Positions 8,081 through 17,268 are shown, counted from the first letter of the stretch. The stretch: DNA of 64,000 bases from Acidimicrobiales bacterium (GCA_041394245.1 JAWKIR010000002.1:992001-1056000); one strand, 5' to 3'. Translations and numbers: made by a program. Notes: generated by a model not told the origin, from the sequence alone.

Positions 8081-9259
8081 TCAGCCCAGGCGTGTGAGGG
8101 CCCGGCCCAGATTGCGGGTCGCCTGATTGATGCGCTGTTCGTTCTCGATCAGCGCGAACCGCACGTGGCCTTCCCCACCGGGACCGAATCCGACGCCGGG
8201 CGACAGCGCGACATCGGCTTCACGCACGAGCATCGACGCGAACTCGACGCTGCCCATCTCGCCGTACTGCTCGGGAATCTGCGCCCAGGTGAACATCGTC
8301 CCCCGGGGCGGTTCGATGTTCCAGCCGATCCGGGCGAGGCCGTCGATCAGGGTGTTGCGCCGACTCTCGTAGATCGCCCGCGCCAGATCGGGGTATTCGG
8401 GCGCCTCGTTCAGCGTGACCGTCGCCGCGATCTGCACCGGCTGGAACGTGCCGTAGTCGAGATAGCTCTTGAGCTTCTGGAGCGCGGCGACGATCTCGGG
8501 GTTGCCGACCATGAACGCCACTCGCCAACCGGCCATCGAATAGCTCTTCGTCATCGAGTACAGCTCGACGGCGACCTCCTTGGCCCCTTCGGCTTCGAGG
8601 ATCGACGGCGGCATGTAGCCGTCGAAACCGAGATCGGCGTAGGCGAAGTCGTGCACGAGGATGACGTTCTTCTCGCGCGCGAAGTCGACGACCTTCTGCA
8701 TGAAGTCGAGATCGACACACATCGTGGTCGGGTTGTGCGGGAACGAGAGCACGATCACGCGGGGCCGCGGCCACGAGTACTCGAAGCGCTCCCTGAGCGT
8801 GTCGAGGAAGGTGTCCTGGTCGTTGGTGACCGGCATCTCGCGCACATTGGCGCCGGCGAAGAGCGGCGCGAACAGATGGATCGGGTACGACGGCGCCGGA
8901 ACGAGGACCGAGTCGCCGGCCTCGAGCAACACCCACATCAGGTGGCTGAACCCCTCCTTGGCACCGATCGTGTTGATCACCTCGGTGTCGGGGTCCAACG
9001 AGACGCCGAAACGACGGTCGTAGAGGGTCGCCACGGCTTCACGCAGCTTGGGGATGCCACGGCTCGAGGAGTAGCGATGGTTCCGCGAGTTCCGCGCTGC
9101 CTCGACCAGCTTCTCGACGGCGATCTCCGGTGATGCCAGATCGGGATTCCCGAAGCCGAGGTCGATGACGTCTTCGCCTGCCCGACGGGCTTCGATCTTC
9201 AGCGAGTCGATGATGGTGAAGACATAGGGCGGCAGCCCGTTGATTCGACGGAAATCCAT
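8081..9259 (-). CDS. PLP-dependent class I/II aminotransferase (alanine-type)
   Basis: A 392-residue fold-type I aminotransferase. Seen: the N-terminal IDLGFGNPD substrate-loop motif, the tyrosine-containing SYPIHLFAP, SFPHNPTTM, the cofactor Asp in VHDFAYADLGFD, the PLP lysine in SMTKSYSMAGWRVAF and the carboxylate-binding Arg in GEGHVRFALIEN. Overall similarity is to the AlaC/YfdZ-like alanine transaminases, which make alanine from pyruvate and glutamate, but the amino donor cannot be fixed by eye. The 3' end faces glpK with 9 bases between them. Confidence 0.9.
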   Translation of the reverse strand: MDFRRINGLPPYVFTIIDSLKIEARRAGEDVIDLGFGNPDLASPEIAVEKLVEAARNSRNHRYSSSRGIPKLREAVATLYDRRFGVSLDPDTEVINTIGAKEGFSHLMWVLLEAGDSVLVPAPSYPIHLFAPLFAGANVREMPVTNDQDTFLDTLRERFEYSWPRPRVIVLSFPHNPTTMCVDLDFMQKVVDFAREKNVILVHDFAYADLGFDGYMPPSILEAEGAKEVAVELYSMTKSYSMAGWRVAFMVGNPEIVAALQKLKSYLDYGTFQPVQIAATVTLNEAPEYPDLARAIYESRRNTLIDGLARIGWNIEPPRGTMFTWAQIPEQYGEMGSVEFASMLVREADVALSPGVGFGPGGEGHVRFALIENEQRINQATRNLGRALTRLG

Positions 9260-9288
9260 CGTGACAGGCTAGCCAGCCGATGTCGTGG

Positions 9289-11286
9289 CTAGACCAGAGT
9301 TCCCGCGTCGATCTCCGCTGCGGTGGCATCACCATTCGTGTCGATCCACTCGCGCATCCCCAGTCCCTCACCGATCACGAGGATCTGGACGTCGTCGGGG
9401 AAGATGGCGAGTCGATCGAGCGTCGACGCCGGGGCGTCGCCCATGACGACGACCACCGGAATCGGGCCGGCCACACCGCGCGGGACCCGATCGGCCAGGG
9501 CAGCCGCGGCGTCGGCACCGGCCCGGCCTTCCTTGCGCCGGATCGCCAGGTCCAGGAGGACCTCCGCGCTTTCCCGCTGAACCAGGCGATCGTCGTGTTC
9601 CTCGGCGAGATTCAGCTCGGTCGCGGCCAGCATGTGCAGTCGGAGCCGCGCGTCGACCACCCGGCGGAGCGCGTCGCGGCTCTGTGCAACGGCCACCTCG
9701 GCTTCGTGCACCGCAGCGCGCTCCTCGTCGAGCCGATCGACCCGCGAGCCGTCACCGAGACCCTCGAGCGCTTCGAGTTCCTCCGCCGCCCGTTCGCGAT
9801 CTCGCAGCAGCCGCACCGCGAGGTCGTCGGCAGCCATGAGGACGTGGAGCCACGAGTCGCCGAGCGCGACGATCGCGGCATCGCTGGTCAACGAGTCGTG
9901 GCCGGCGGCGCCGGCCGCCGCCAATGCGTCGCGGAGATGGGCGGCAGCGGCTTCGCGGGCCACACCGACCGAGGCGGCGTCGACGGTGACCGCTTGCAGC
10001 GCCGCCATGACCGGATCATCGGTGTCATCGTCGGCTTCGGACTGTGGATCGAATCCGAGCAACTGGGTCGCGTGCTCGAGGGCGCGGTCGATGCCCGACA
10101 GCACGTCCTGGAGCTCGGTGTCGCGCTCGATTCGGGCCATGAGCATCGCGAGTTCGAGCTCGGCGGCCTCGAGTTCGGCCTGCGCCTGCTCGTGTGCCGC
10201 CAGCGCTTCCGGAGGAACGGCCGCCATGCCGTTGCCCATCCGGTACGCCGCCCACGTGGGATAGCCCAACGGATCGAGTGCGTCGTGGAACTCTTTCGCG
10301 GCCTTGTCGAACGCGTCCTTCGCTGCGCCGCGGCGCACTCCACGGCTGGCCTTCTGTTCGGCCTGGATCATCTTCTCGTGGAGCTCGCCGAGCCAGTCGG
10401 ACTCGTCCTGGGAGATCTTGCGGGGGACGGCCGCGTCCTCGGCACGTCGGGCGACGCGGCGGGCCTCGTCGAGTCGGGCGGCGACGGCTTCGGTGCCACC
10501 GCCGGCCGCTTCCATACGCGACTCGAGTCCGCGGAGCCGTTGGTGCAACGACGACCATGCCTGTGCGAGCGCCATGGCCTCGGGGCTCGGTACCTTGCCG
10601 GTCACCAGGCTGGCCCGAGCCGTGGCGACGGCGGCGGCCAGCGCGGGTCGGTCGCCGGAGGGAAGGCCCGCCAGCATCCCGTCGAGTTCTTCGACCTTCG
10701 CCCTCAGCTCCTCGATGCGCTCCGGAACGTTGCGCATGCCCGTCCACGGATCGGGACGGTTGGCCAGGCGAGCCGCTCTACCGAGCGCGCCGTCGGCCTG
10801 GTCGAGCACGTCGAAGGCCGACGCGTCGACCTGGGCGAGGGCCGAGGTGAGGTCGGCCATCATGTCGGCGCGTACCGTGCTGCTCGCTGCGAGCTCCTCG
10901 GCAAGGCCGGCGATCCGCGCGTTGAGATCATCGAGCCGTGCGGTCGCGACCTCGAGGCTCGCCTCCTCGTCGACCGGATGGTCGTCGGCCGAATCGTCGA
11001 CGTCCTCCAGATCGAGCGAGACGGCGGCGGGAAGACTCGCTGCGTCGATGATCAGTGCCGAATCGGCCGTCTCGCCGATGCGGGCGAGCGCGTCGACGAA
11101 GTCGGACTCGACCCCGTCGATCTCGACGGTGCCGTCCCAATCCGGCACCTGACCGAGGGCGGCGTCGTGCGCGAGGCCGACCACCGTCACACGGGCGGCC
11201 GGATCGAGGCCCTTGAGCCACGTGATTCGGGGGTGGAGGCGGAGCGGTGATCCCTCGGGTGTGGGCCGCAGTTCGACGAAGCGCAT
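9289..11286 (-). CDS. Large coiled-coil protein with SMC-like ends but no P-loop
   Basis: Function unknown. This 665-residue protein is mostly Ala/Glu/Arg/Leu-rich heptad-type helix from about 110 to 600. The first 60 residues (LRLHPRITWLKGLDPAARV, then a short region ending WDGTVEIDGVESDF) follow the layout of an SMC/RecF-type ATPase head, but the Walker A sequence expected after the ITWL strand is absent. The C-terminal 70 residues contain a Rossmann-like strand (PIPVVVVMGDAPA) followed by PDDVQILVIGEG, where a Walker B or D-loop strand would sit. I read it as a degenerate SMC-like protein, perhaps structural. It heads the minus-strand cluster that ends here. Confidence 0.72.
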   Translation of the reverse strand: MRFVELRPTPEGSPLRLHPRITWLKGLDPAARVTVVGLAHDAALGQVPDWDGTVEIDGVESDFVDALARIGETADSALIIDAASLPAAVSLDLEDVDDSADDHPVDEEASLEVATARLDDLNARIAGLAEELAASSTVRADMMADLTSALAQVDASAFDVLDQADGALGRAARLANRPDPWTGMRNVPERIEELRAKVEELDGMLAGLPSGDRPALAAAVATARASLVTGKVPSPEAMALAQAWSSLHQRLRGLESRMEAAGGGTEAVAARLDEARRVARRAEDAAVPRKISQDESDWLGELHEKMIQAEQKASRGVRRGAAKDAFDKAAKEFHDALDPLGYPTWAAYRMGNGMAAVPPEALAAHEQAQAELEAAELELAMLMARIERDTELQDVLSGIDRALEHATQLLGFDPQSEADDDTDDPVMAALQAVTVDAASVGVAREAAAAHLRDALAAAGAAGHDSLTSDAAIVALGDSWLHVLMAADDLAVRLLRDRERAAEELEALEGLGDGSRVDRLDEERAAVHEAEVAVAQSRDALRRVVDARLRLHMLAATELNLAEEHDDRLVQRESAEVLLDLAIRRKEGRAGADAAAALADRVPRGVAGPIPVVVVMGDAPASTLDRLAIFPDDVQILVIGEGLGMREWIDTNGDATAAEIDAGTLV

Positions 11287-11330
11287 CGGGCACCTATCGG
11301 CACCGCCACCGGGCGATAAAGCCCGTCGAG

Positions 11331-11609
11331 TCAGCTTTCGGAACCCGGTGTTTCCGGCCTGGTCGGCGGCGCCGCGGTTTCGTCCGTCTCGTTCGCCTCG
11401 TCGGTCTCGGTCGGGGCGGTGAAACCTCCGACGAACGCCTCGACGACGCTGCGCCCACCGTCCACGATCTGGGAGAACGTCTCCGGGTCCTGGACCACCC
11501 GTTCCGTGGCCTCGATCAGCTTCTTGAGCGACGCGATGACGTCGCTCGCCGCCGCACGGACCTCGTCGAACGAGGCATCGTCGTGCGCGGCATCGTCGGG
11601 TGTGCTCAC
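11331..11609 (-). CDS. Small acidic hypothetical protein
   Basis: No family recognised. The 92-residue product has an amphipathic helical N-terminal half (SFDEVRAAASDVIASLKKLI, then ERVVQDPETFSQIV) and a disordered Thr/Glu/Pro-rich tail. The GTG start overlaps the stop of the upstream SRPBCC gene by four bases (GTGA), the best evidence that it is real and translationally coupled. No membrane segment or signal peptide is visible. It may be an accessory to the SRPBCC protein, but nothing in the sequence demonstrates that. Confidence 0.65.
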   Translation of the reverse strand: MSTPDDAAHDDASFDEVRAAASDVIASLKKLIEATERVVQDPETFSQIVDGGRSVVEAFVGGFTAPTETDEANETDETAAPPTRPETPGSES

Positions 11610-12073
11610 CCGGCCCGCGACTCCCCGGCGCGCGACTCCACGTACCGGGTGAAGTCGTCGAGCGCGGTCCGCACGATCCGGGCCTCGGCCCGCCGCTTCA
11701 CGAAGCCGGGGAGCGGGACCGAGAGATCGACGGCGAGGTGATAGACGACATCGCACGCGCCCGATTCGGACACGACCGGAAGGAACTCGTATTCGCCGTC
11801 GAGGCGACGGGTCACGTCGCCCCGTTGGAGACGCCAGGCGAGCCTCAGCGGGTTCGAGCCGTAGAAGTAGCGCAGGGTGTAGGTGGTGCTGCGCCCCATG
11901 GCCGCGGCGCGGAACTCGACATCGACGGCACGGCCGTCGTCGTCTCGTGACAGGACACGCGCCATCTTGATGTCGGACGCCCATTCCGGATAGCGCTCGA
12001 AATCGACCGCCGCCTCGTAGCAGGCATCGGGGGGCGCCATGATCGTCGTCTGCTCGGTTGTCTGATCGACCAT
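11606..12073 (-). CDS. SRPBCC (polyketide cyclase/START-like) protein
   Basis: A 155-residue single-domain helix-grip protein. Seen: an initial strand TIMAPPDACYEAAVDFERYP with the usual YPEW turn, the repeated antiparallel strands DVEFRAAAMGRSTTYTLRYF and LRLAWRLQRG, and a long C-terminal helix beginning FVKRRAEARIVRTAL. This is the hydrophobic-ligand cavity fold shared by polyketide cyclases, CoxG-like and START-like proteins; the ligand is unknown. The ATG at 12073 begins a family-length domain. It lies in the minus-strand cluster between a membrane protein gene and the coupled 92-residue gene. Confidence 0.8.
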   Translation of the reverse strand: MVDQTTEQTTIMAPPDACYEAAVDFERYPEWASDIKMARVLSRDDDGRAVDVEFRAAAMGRSTTYTLRYFYGSNPLRLAWRLQRGDVTRRLDGEYEFLPVVSESGACDVVYHLAVDLSVPLPGFVKRRAEARIVRTALDDFTRYVESRAGESRAG

Positions 12074-12105
12074 CGGGACCTCCCCATCAGCGGCGCGGTG
12101 AGACC

Positions 12106-12537
12106 CTACCGGGCCGCGTCGGCGCGGGGTGCGAACTCCCCGTGGCGCGCGCACCAGAGCCCGGCCATTCCGAGCCCCCACACCGGTACCAGGATGCCGA
12201 ACGCGAGACTCGTGAAGACCCGAATGGACGCGGTGACGAGGGCGACCGCGACCTGGATCGCCAACGACGCCATGAGGTGACCCTGCACCCGCTTCGGCGC
12301 CGATCCGGCCCCGAAGTAGAGGCCGCCGATGCCGATCGCGACCTCGCGGCTGCGTTGCACGGCGATGAGGAACGCCCAGAACATCGCCACGCTTCCCGCC
12401 GCGAAGAGCACCAGCGAGACGACGACGGCCGGCGCTCCCAACGAATCCGGATCGATGGTGGCGATGAGCGCGACGACGGTGAAGACCGCGGTGCCGACCC
12501 AGGAGGCCGTGATGATGCCGGAACCGTCGCGGGTCAC
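12106..12537 (-). CDS. Four-TM integral membrane protein
   Basis: A 143-residue protein with about four hydrophobic helices (roughly 10-28, 33-60, 88-106 and 108-128) and a short charged tail. No catalytic motif or known domain is recognisable. Its start codon overlaps the stop of the upstream PimB-like glycosyltransferase gene by four bases, so the two are likely translated from one transcript. A role in envelope glycolipid synthesis or transport would fit the neighbourhood but is only inference. Confidence 0.7.
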   Translation of the reverse strand: MTRDGSGIITASWVGTAVFTVVALIATIDPDSLGAPAVVVSLVLFAAGSVAMFWAFLIAVQRSREVAIGIGGLYFGAGSAPKRVQGHLMASLAIQVAVALVTASIRVFTSLAFGILVPVWGLGMAGLWCARHGEFAPRADAAR

Positions 12538-13664
12538 GCCGACACCATCGCATCGATCGCGACCCGGAGGCGGTCGGCCAACACGTCGTAGCTGAACTCC
12601 TCCACCGCTCGCCGTCGGCTCGCGATCGACATTTCGGCCCGCCGGGCATCGTCGTCGAGCAACGTGGCCAGTGCGTCGGCGACCGCGGCATCGTCGGTCG
12701 GATCGTCGACCACCAGCCCGGTTTCCCCATCGGCGACCGCCTCGTGCGCTCCCCCGCTACGGCCTGCGACCTGGGGCACTCCCGCCGCCGCCGCCTCGAC
12801 GAACACGATGCCGAAGCCCTCCTGTTCGAGTCCTCCCCAGCGGGTGCGGCACAGCATGGCGAACACGTCACCACACGCGTAGAGCGCCGGCATGTCGACG
12901 TCGGGCAGTCGTCCGAGGAGGGTCACCGGCGCGCCGAGTTCGGCGACCAGACGCTCGAGCCGACCGTGATCGCGCCCGCCACCCGAGACGGCGACGTGGA
13001 CGTCGGGGTGACGCTCGCGCAACCGGACCGACGCCCGGATCAACACGTCCATGCCCTTGCGCGGCACGAGGCGACTGGCCGACGTGACCAGCGGGCCGTC
13101 GACCGGAAGGCCGAGGTGCGCCCGGGCGGCCCGCTTCTGTGCCGGGTCGAGCGGCACGATGCGGTCGGTGTCGACGCCGGGGGGCACGATCGTGGTCGGC
13201 AACGAACGCCCGAGCGACCGCTCCCCCTCCGCCGCCGGATACCCACCCGCGGCGATCACGCCGACGGCGCCGCCGAGCACCCGGTTGAGCAGCGTGTGGG
13301 TGACCGGGAGCCGTCCCGGAATCGTGACCTCGGCACCGTGCAACACGACGCCGTAGGGCACATCGAGATGCGGACCGATCAGGCCGACCGGCACCGCCGG
13401 ATCGAGGATGACCAGCTCGGCGCCGTACTCGCCAGCCAGGGCGTTGACCCGACGGGTCAGCACGGGCTGGGGCAGCAACCATGGTTCGCGGCTGCGCACG
13501 ATGGTGAACGCCTGGTCGGCGTCGAATGCCGCTGTGCCCTCGTAGGGCGTCGTGTGCACGATCACGTCGTCGGACGGCAGCCGGCGCCACAGCTCCCAGA
13601 GGTAGCTCTGGATGCCTCCGACCTTGGGCGGAAAGTCATTGGTGACGAGGAGGTGACGCACCAC
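12534..13664 (-). CDS. pimB: GT4 mannosyltransferase, PimB-like
   Basis: A 376-residue GT-B glycosyltransferase. The N terminus HLLVTNDFPPKVGGIQSYL is almost the signature of actinobacterial PimB, the GDP-mannose-dependent mannosyltransferase of phosphatidylinositol mannoside synthesis. Also seen: a mid-protein VVPPGVDTDRIVPLDP, TSASRLVPRKGMDVLI at the start of the second Rossmann domain, and the nucleotide-sugar EX7E motif within EQEGFGIVFVEAAAAGVP. It acts at the cytoplasmic membrane face. The start is GTG. It follows queG by 11 bases and overlaps the next membrane-protein gene by four, so it sits mid-operon. Substrate specificity is inferred from the N-terminal similarity. Confidence 0.82.
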   Translation of the reverse strand: MVRHLLVTNDFPPKVGGIQSYLWELWRRLPSDDVIVHTTPYEGTAAFDADQAFTIVRSREPWLLPQPVLTRRVNALAGEYGAELVILDPAVPVGLIGPHLDVPYGVVLHGAEVTIPGRLPVTHTLLNRVLGGAVGVIAAGGYPAAEGERSLGRSLPTTIVPPGVDTDRIVPLDPAQKRAARAHLGLPVDGPLVTSASRLVPRKGMDVLIRASVRLRERHPDVHVAVSGGGRDHGRLERLVAELGAPVTLLGRLPDVDMPALYACGDVFAMLCRTRWGGLEQEGFGIVFVEAAAAGVPQVAGRSGGAHEAVADGETGLVVDDPTDDAAVADALATLLDDDARRAEMSIASRRRAVEEFSYDVLADRLRVAIDAMVSA

Positions 13665-13675
13665 AGCGGCGGACC

Positions 13676-14806
13676 CTACGCCGTCGCGGGCCCGGACGGG
13701 ACGTCGGCGAGCGGCACGTGAGGGCGCTCGAGCTCACGCCGAACATCGAGATCGGGGTCGTCGACAACCGCGGCGAGCAGGCCATCGAGGCCGAGTCGAC
13801 GCGCCGCCCACACGCCATGGGCCCGCACCAGCGGCCGCTCGTCGCCGAGCGCGGAACGCACCGCGGCGACGACCCGGGGGTCGCGTGAGTCGCCGATGTT
13901 GGCGAGTACGACGAGCAGATTGCGGCGCAGGTAGACGGGATCCCGATCGGGGATGTACCAGCGTCCGAGCCGCTCCATGAGCCGGTCGTCGGGGAGGGCG
14001 AGCGCGTCGAGCAGGGGCACCCAGGCCCCGTCGTCGCCGGCGTCGGACGGGCGACGACGACGGACCTGGTTGGGCGGGCACACGTCCTGGCAGTCGTCGC
14101 AGCCGTAGAGCCGGTCACCGAGTGCCACCCGGTAGTCGACGGGGAACGGGCCGTCGGTCTGGAGCAGCCACGCGAGACAACGGGCGCCGTCGATCACCCC
14201 CGGCTCGATGATCGCGCCGGTCGGACAGCCGTCGAGGCACTTGGTGCAGGAACGGCACCCGTCGTCGACCATCGGTGCCGGTGGGACCACGACGGGTGCA
14301 TCGGTGAGCACGGAGCCGAGCACGACGAGGCTGCCCACACCGGGCACGAGCACGTTGCTGCTCTTGCCCCACCACCCGATGCCGGCACGATGCGCCGCGG
14401 CGCGGTCGACCAGATGGTTCTGATCGGCGAGCACGATGGCCCGGTATCCGGCCGATCGCAGCACCGCCGCCATGGCATCGAGCCCGCGCCGCAGCTCGGC
14501 GTAGTGATCCTCCCAGGAATAGGCGGCGACGCGCCCGACCGGGCCGCGGTCTGGGCGAGGGGGCTCGAGGCGTTGATAGTCGTAGGCCCCGACGATGAGT
14601 GTGGTGGCGCCGGGCAGTGAGCGCGCGGGGTCGGTGGACCGGGCCGGATTGCGATAGGTGAACTGCATCCCGGCATCGAGACCCCGCGCCTTGCGCGTCT
14701 CCAGATCACGGAGCGTCGCGGGAAACGGGTCGGCGGTCGTCGCGCCGACGGCACACAGCCCGGCATCGAGACCGATCGTTTCGAGTTCGGCGAGGGTCGC
14801 GACCAC
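13676..14806 (-). CDS. queG: Epoxyqueuosine reductase QueG
   Basis: A 376-residue cobalamin- and iron-sulfur-dependent enzyme that reduces epoxyqueuosine to queuosine in the tRNA wobble position. Two ferredoxin-type cluster motifs are visible, CRSCTKCLDGCP and CDDCQDVCP, together giving two 4Fe-4S sites. The N-terminal half carries the family's YDYQRLEPP and GIGWWGKSS segments, and the C terminus has HEAT-like helices (DPRVVAAVRSALGDE, PLVRAHGVWAARRLG). Length matches the family. The start is GTG. It leads the pimB unit, though a functional link to PimB is not obvious. No other queuosine gene is in the window. Confidence 0.92.
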   Translation of the reverse strand: MVATLAELETIGLDAGLCAVGATTADPFPATLRDLETRKARGLDAGMQFTYRNPARSTDPARSLPGATTLIVGAYDYQRLEPPRPDRGPVGRVAAYSWEDHYAELRRGLDAMAAVLRSAGYRAIVLADQNHLVDRAAAHRAGIGWWGKSSNVLVPGVGSLVVLGSVLTDAPVVVPPAPMVDDGCRSCTKCLDGCPTGAIIEPGVIDGARCLAWLLQTDGPFPVDYRVALGDRLYGCDDCQDVCPPNQVRRRRPSDAGDDGAWVPLLDALALPDDRLMERLGRWYIPDRDPVYLRRNLLVVLANIGDSRDPRVVAAVRSALGDERPLVRAHGVWAARRLGLDGLLAAVVDDPDLDVRRELERPHVPLADVPSGPATA

Positions 14807-14851
14807 ACGGCCATCGTGGCACGACTCTGCGGTCGCGCAGCGGTGGACGGC

Positions 14852-15130
14852 TCACGCGACGCCGGGGCGCGGGGTGAAACGGCTTGCCGGCACGAGCCCC
14901 GCATCGGCCAACAGCTCCACGGCCCGCTTCTCGTCGGCGTCGAGCACGACGGGAGTGCCGATCTCGTGGCCGACGAGATAGCTCACGACACAGTCGTCGC
15001 ACGCATCGGTCTCTCGGACCTCGCACACCGCACAGTCGATCGTGAGGGCGGGAGGGGCGCCACGGTGCTCGGTGGAATCGAGACAGTCGACGCCGGTGGG
15101 AACCAGGCGGAGGTGGGAAGTGTGTGCCAT
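14852..15130 (-). CDS. Small four-cysteine zinc-ribbon-like protein
   Basis: No named family recognised. The 92-residue protein has two Cys-x2-Cys pairs close together (DCAVCEVRETDACDDC at about 32-47), a spacing suitable for one structural zinc. A short helical C-terminal half (LDADEKRAVELLADAGLVP) and a tail follow. It lies 45 bases upstream of queG on the same strand and could be cotranscribed with it. It is divergent from the Tat-signal protein, with 45 bases between the starts. Confidence 0.68.
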   Translation of the reverse strand: MAHTSHLRLVPTGVDCLDSTEHRGAPPALTIDCAVCEVRETDACDDCVVSYLVGHEIGTPVVLDADEKRAVELLADAGLVPASRFTPRPGVA

Positions 15131-15175
15131 GTCCCGACCCTACGGATGGGGTGTGACACCACTAGATTTCCCGCC

Positions 15176-15628
15176 GTGCCCGTTTCCCGCCGCGATGCCC
15201 TCCGACTCGGTTCCGGCGGTGCCCTGGCCCTCGTGATCGGTGGTGGCGCCGGCTTGCTCGACCGCCGCAACGGCGACGACGTCACGACCGACCCGATCGC
15301 ACCGCCCGGTTCCTCCACGACCACGACGACGAGCACGACGACCACCACCGGGGCGCCGGTGGTCATCCCCGATCTCCCCGACGCCGTCGATCCCGCGATC
15401 GTCGCCCTCGGCGAGCGGGTCATCGCCACCACGGGCGAGAGCGACCTCACCGCCCTGCTCGCAGCCCTTCCGGGGGTGAGTGACGACCCGCTGGTCGACG
15501 CCGCCGCGGTCGTGCGCGCCGAGTTCGCATCGAGCGACACTGTCGACGTCGACGGCTGGATCCTCGCCGTGTCGGAAGCCCGAGCCGCCGCCGTCATCGC
15601 CCTGCTCTGCGCGACCGCCGAATGCTGA
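15176..15628 (+). CDS. Tat-signal small subunit-like protein upstream of GMC oxidoreductase
   Basis: A 150-residue protein beginning with a twin-arginine signal (SRRDALRLG followed by the hydrophobic GSGGALALVIGGGAGLL), then a Thr-rich linker and a compact helical domain rich in Ala/Asp. It probably folds in the cytoplasm and is exported by Tat. The stop overlaps the GMC oxidoreductase ATG by seven bases, so the two are coupled. Small Tat-carrying subunits accompany secreted GMC dehydrogenases elsewhere (gluconate or fructose dehydrogenase type), so by analogy this may carry the oxidoreductase out; the pairing is inference. The start is GTG. Confidence 0.75.
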   Translation: MPVSRRDALRLGSGGALALVIGGGAGLLDRRNGDDVTTDPIAPPGSSTTTTTSTTTTTGAPVVIPDLPDAVDPAIVALGERVIATTGESDLTALLAALPGVSDDPLVDAAAVVRAEFASSDTVDVDGWILAVSEARAAAVIALLCATAEC

Positions 15629-17226
15629 CCGACGCCCGTTCGCTCGACTCCGGCACCCGCCGCGAGGTCGACATCTGTGTGATCGGCGCCGGCGCGGCCG
15701 GCATCACGCTGGCGCTGGAACTCGACGGCAGCGGACTGTCGGTGCTGGTGCTCGAGTCCGGCGGTACCGACCTCGAGCCGGCCACCCAGGACCTCCACGC
15801 CGGCGAGGTCGTCGGCCGGCCCCTCACCACGCTCGACAGCACCGTGCGCCTCGATCAGACCCGGCTCCGGTACCTCGGCGGCACCACCAACCACTGGGCG
15901 GGCTTTTGCCGGCAGTTGCATCCGATCGACTTCGAGGAGCGCGACGGGCTCCGCCTCTCGGGCTGGCCGATCGCCCACGCCGACGTCCTTCCCTACTGGG
16001 ACCGCGCGACCGAGTGGGTACGGATCACCGACAACGACTTCCGCGTCGAGACCTGGGAAGAACGGCTGGGTCTCCCGGCGCCGACCCTGCGCACCGACAA
16101 GGTCGAGCCATTCGTCTTCCAGACCACCTACCCGACCGTGTTCGGGCGGCTCTATCGCCGAGAGATGGAGGCCAGCGAGAACGTCGAGGTGATGCTGCAC
16201 GCCAATGTCGTCAACCTGGCGACCGACACGGGGAGGTCCGTACGGGCCGTCGACGTCCGCACCCTCGAGGGAACCGCCCTCGAGGTCACCGCGTCGGCCT
16301 TCGTGCTGGCGACGGGCGGGATCGAGAATGCCCGCATCCTGCTGTCGTCGACCGATGCCGATCCGGGCGGCCTCGCCAACGGCACCGACCAGGTGGGCCG
16401 GCACTTCGCCGAGCACCTACAGGTCTACGCCGGCTTCGGTGTCGCCGCCGACGGCCCCGAGGAGCTGGCCGGGCTCACGGGCGGCGAGGTGGCGATCGAG
16501 TCCGGACGCCACGCCGGCGCCCGCCACGGCGTCAAGTACGCGATCGGGCTGACCGACGACCATCTGCGATCGACCGACACCACCGGCGTCGAGGTCCAGA
16601 TCCTCGCCGGCGACCTCGCGACGGCGGGCCCATTCGAACCCGAGGACGCCATCGACACGACCGACGTCGGCGCGCTGCTCGGCCACCAGTCCACGCCGCC
16701 GGGCAGCGCGATCTACCTGCAGGCACTCGCGGAGCAGGAACTCGACCCGGAGAGCCGGGTCGGTCTCGGCGCCGCCACCGACGCCCTGGGCATGCGGCGT
16801 GTCGAGCTCGACTGGCGCTACAGCGCCGCCGACCGGGCCCGCATCGTCGACGGACTCCGCACGATCGCCGAGGCCGCCGGCGAGACGGGGTGGGGCCGGA
16901 TGCAGCTGCTGCCGGGCGGCGTCCACGCCGACGCGGTCGACAACATGATCCGCGGCGAGTTCCTCACCGTCTACCGCTCAGCGCCGTCAGAACGCGATCT
17001 CGAGAACTTCCCGATCGGTATCGGCTACCACCACATGTGCACGACGCGGATGTCCACCGATCCCGCGGTCGGTGTGGTCGATGCCGACTGCCGAGCCCAC
17101 GAGGTCGACAACCTCTGGATCGCCGGAAGCTCGGTCTTCGGCACTCCCGGGGTCGCGACACCGACCTTCACCATCGTCGCTCTCGCCATCCGGCTGGCCG
17201 ATCATCTGAAGGCGGTCCTCGCGTAG
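15622..17226 (+). CDS. GMC family FAD-dependent oxidoreductase
   Basis: A 534-residue flavoprotein that oxidises an alcohol or sugar. Seen: the FAD Rossmann motif VIGAGAAGITLALELD at about 20-35, the flavin-stacking LGGTTNHWAGFC region, a second nucleotide segment VLATGGIENARILLSS, and the C-terminal active-site block with YHHMCTTRM and DNLWIAGSSVFGTPG, then PTFTIVALAIRLADH. It has no signal peptide of its own, while the coupled upstream gene has a Tat signal. The domain set matches GMC dehydrogenases rather than flavin monooxygenases. The substrate is unknown. Confidence 0.88.
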   Translation: MLTDARSLDSGTRREVDICVIGAGAAGITLALELDGSGLSVLVLESGGTDLEPATQDLHAGEVVGRPLTTLDSTVRLDQTRLRYLGGTTNHWAGFCRQLHPIDFEERDGLRLSGWPIAHADVLPYWDRATEWVRITDNDFRVETWEERLGLPAPTLRTDKVEPFVFQTTYPTVFGRLYRREMEASENVEVMLHANVVNLATDTGRSVRAVDVRTLEGTALEVTASAFVLATGGIENARILLSSTDADPGGLANGTDQVGRHFAEHLQVYAGFGVAADGPEELAGLTGGEVAIESGRHAGARHGVKYAIGLTDDHLRSTDTTGVEVQILAGDLATAGPFEPEDAIDTTDVGALLGHQSTPPGSAIYLQALAEQELDPESRVGLGAATDALGMRRVELDWRYSAADRARIVDGLRTIAEAAGETGWGRMQLLPGGVHADAVDNMIRGEFLTVYRSAPSERDLENFPIGIGYHHMCTTRMSTDPAVGVVDADCRAHEVDNLWIAGSSVFGTPGVATPTFTIVALAIRLADHLKAVLA

Positions 17227-17268
17227 CGGCCACTTGACGGCGAACGGACGTTCGACCATCCTGGACCG

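Noticed and set aside
9280..11250. Long plus-strand open frame of about 650 codons opposite the coiled-coil gene
   Set aside because: It is a composition shadow: Arg/Gly/His-rich sequence with no domain, exactly antisense to a protein-like coiled coil.
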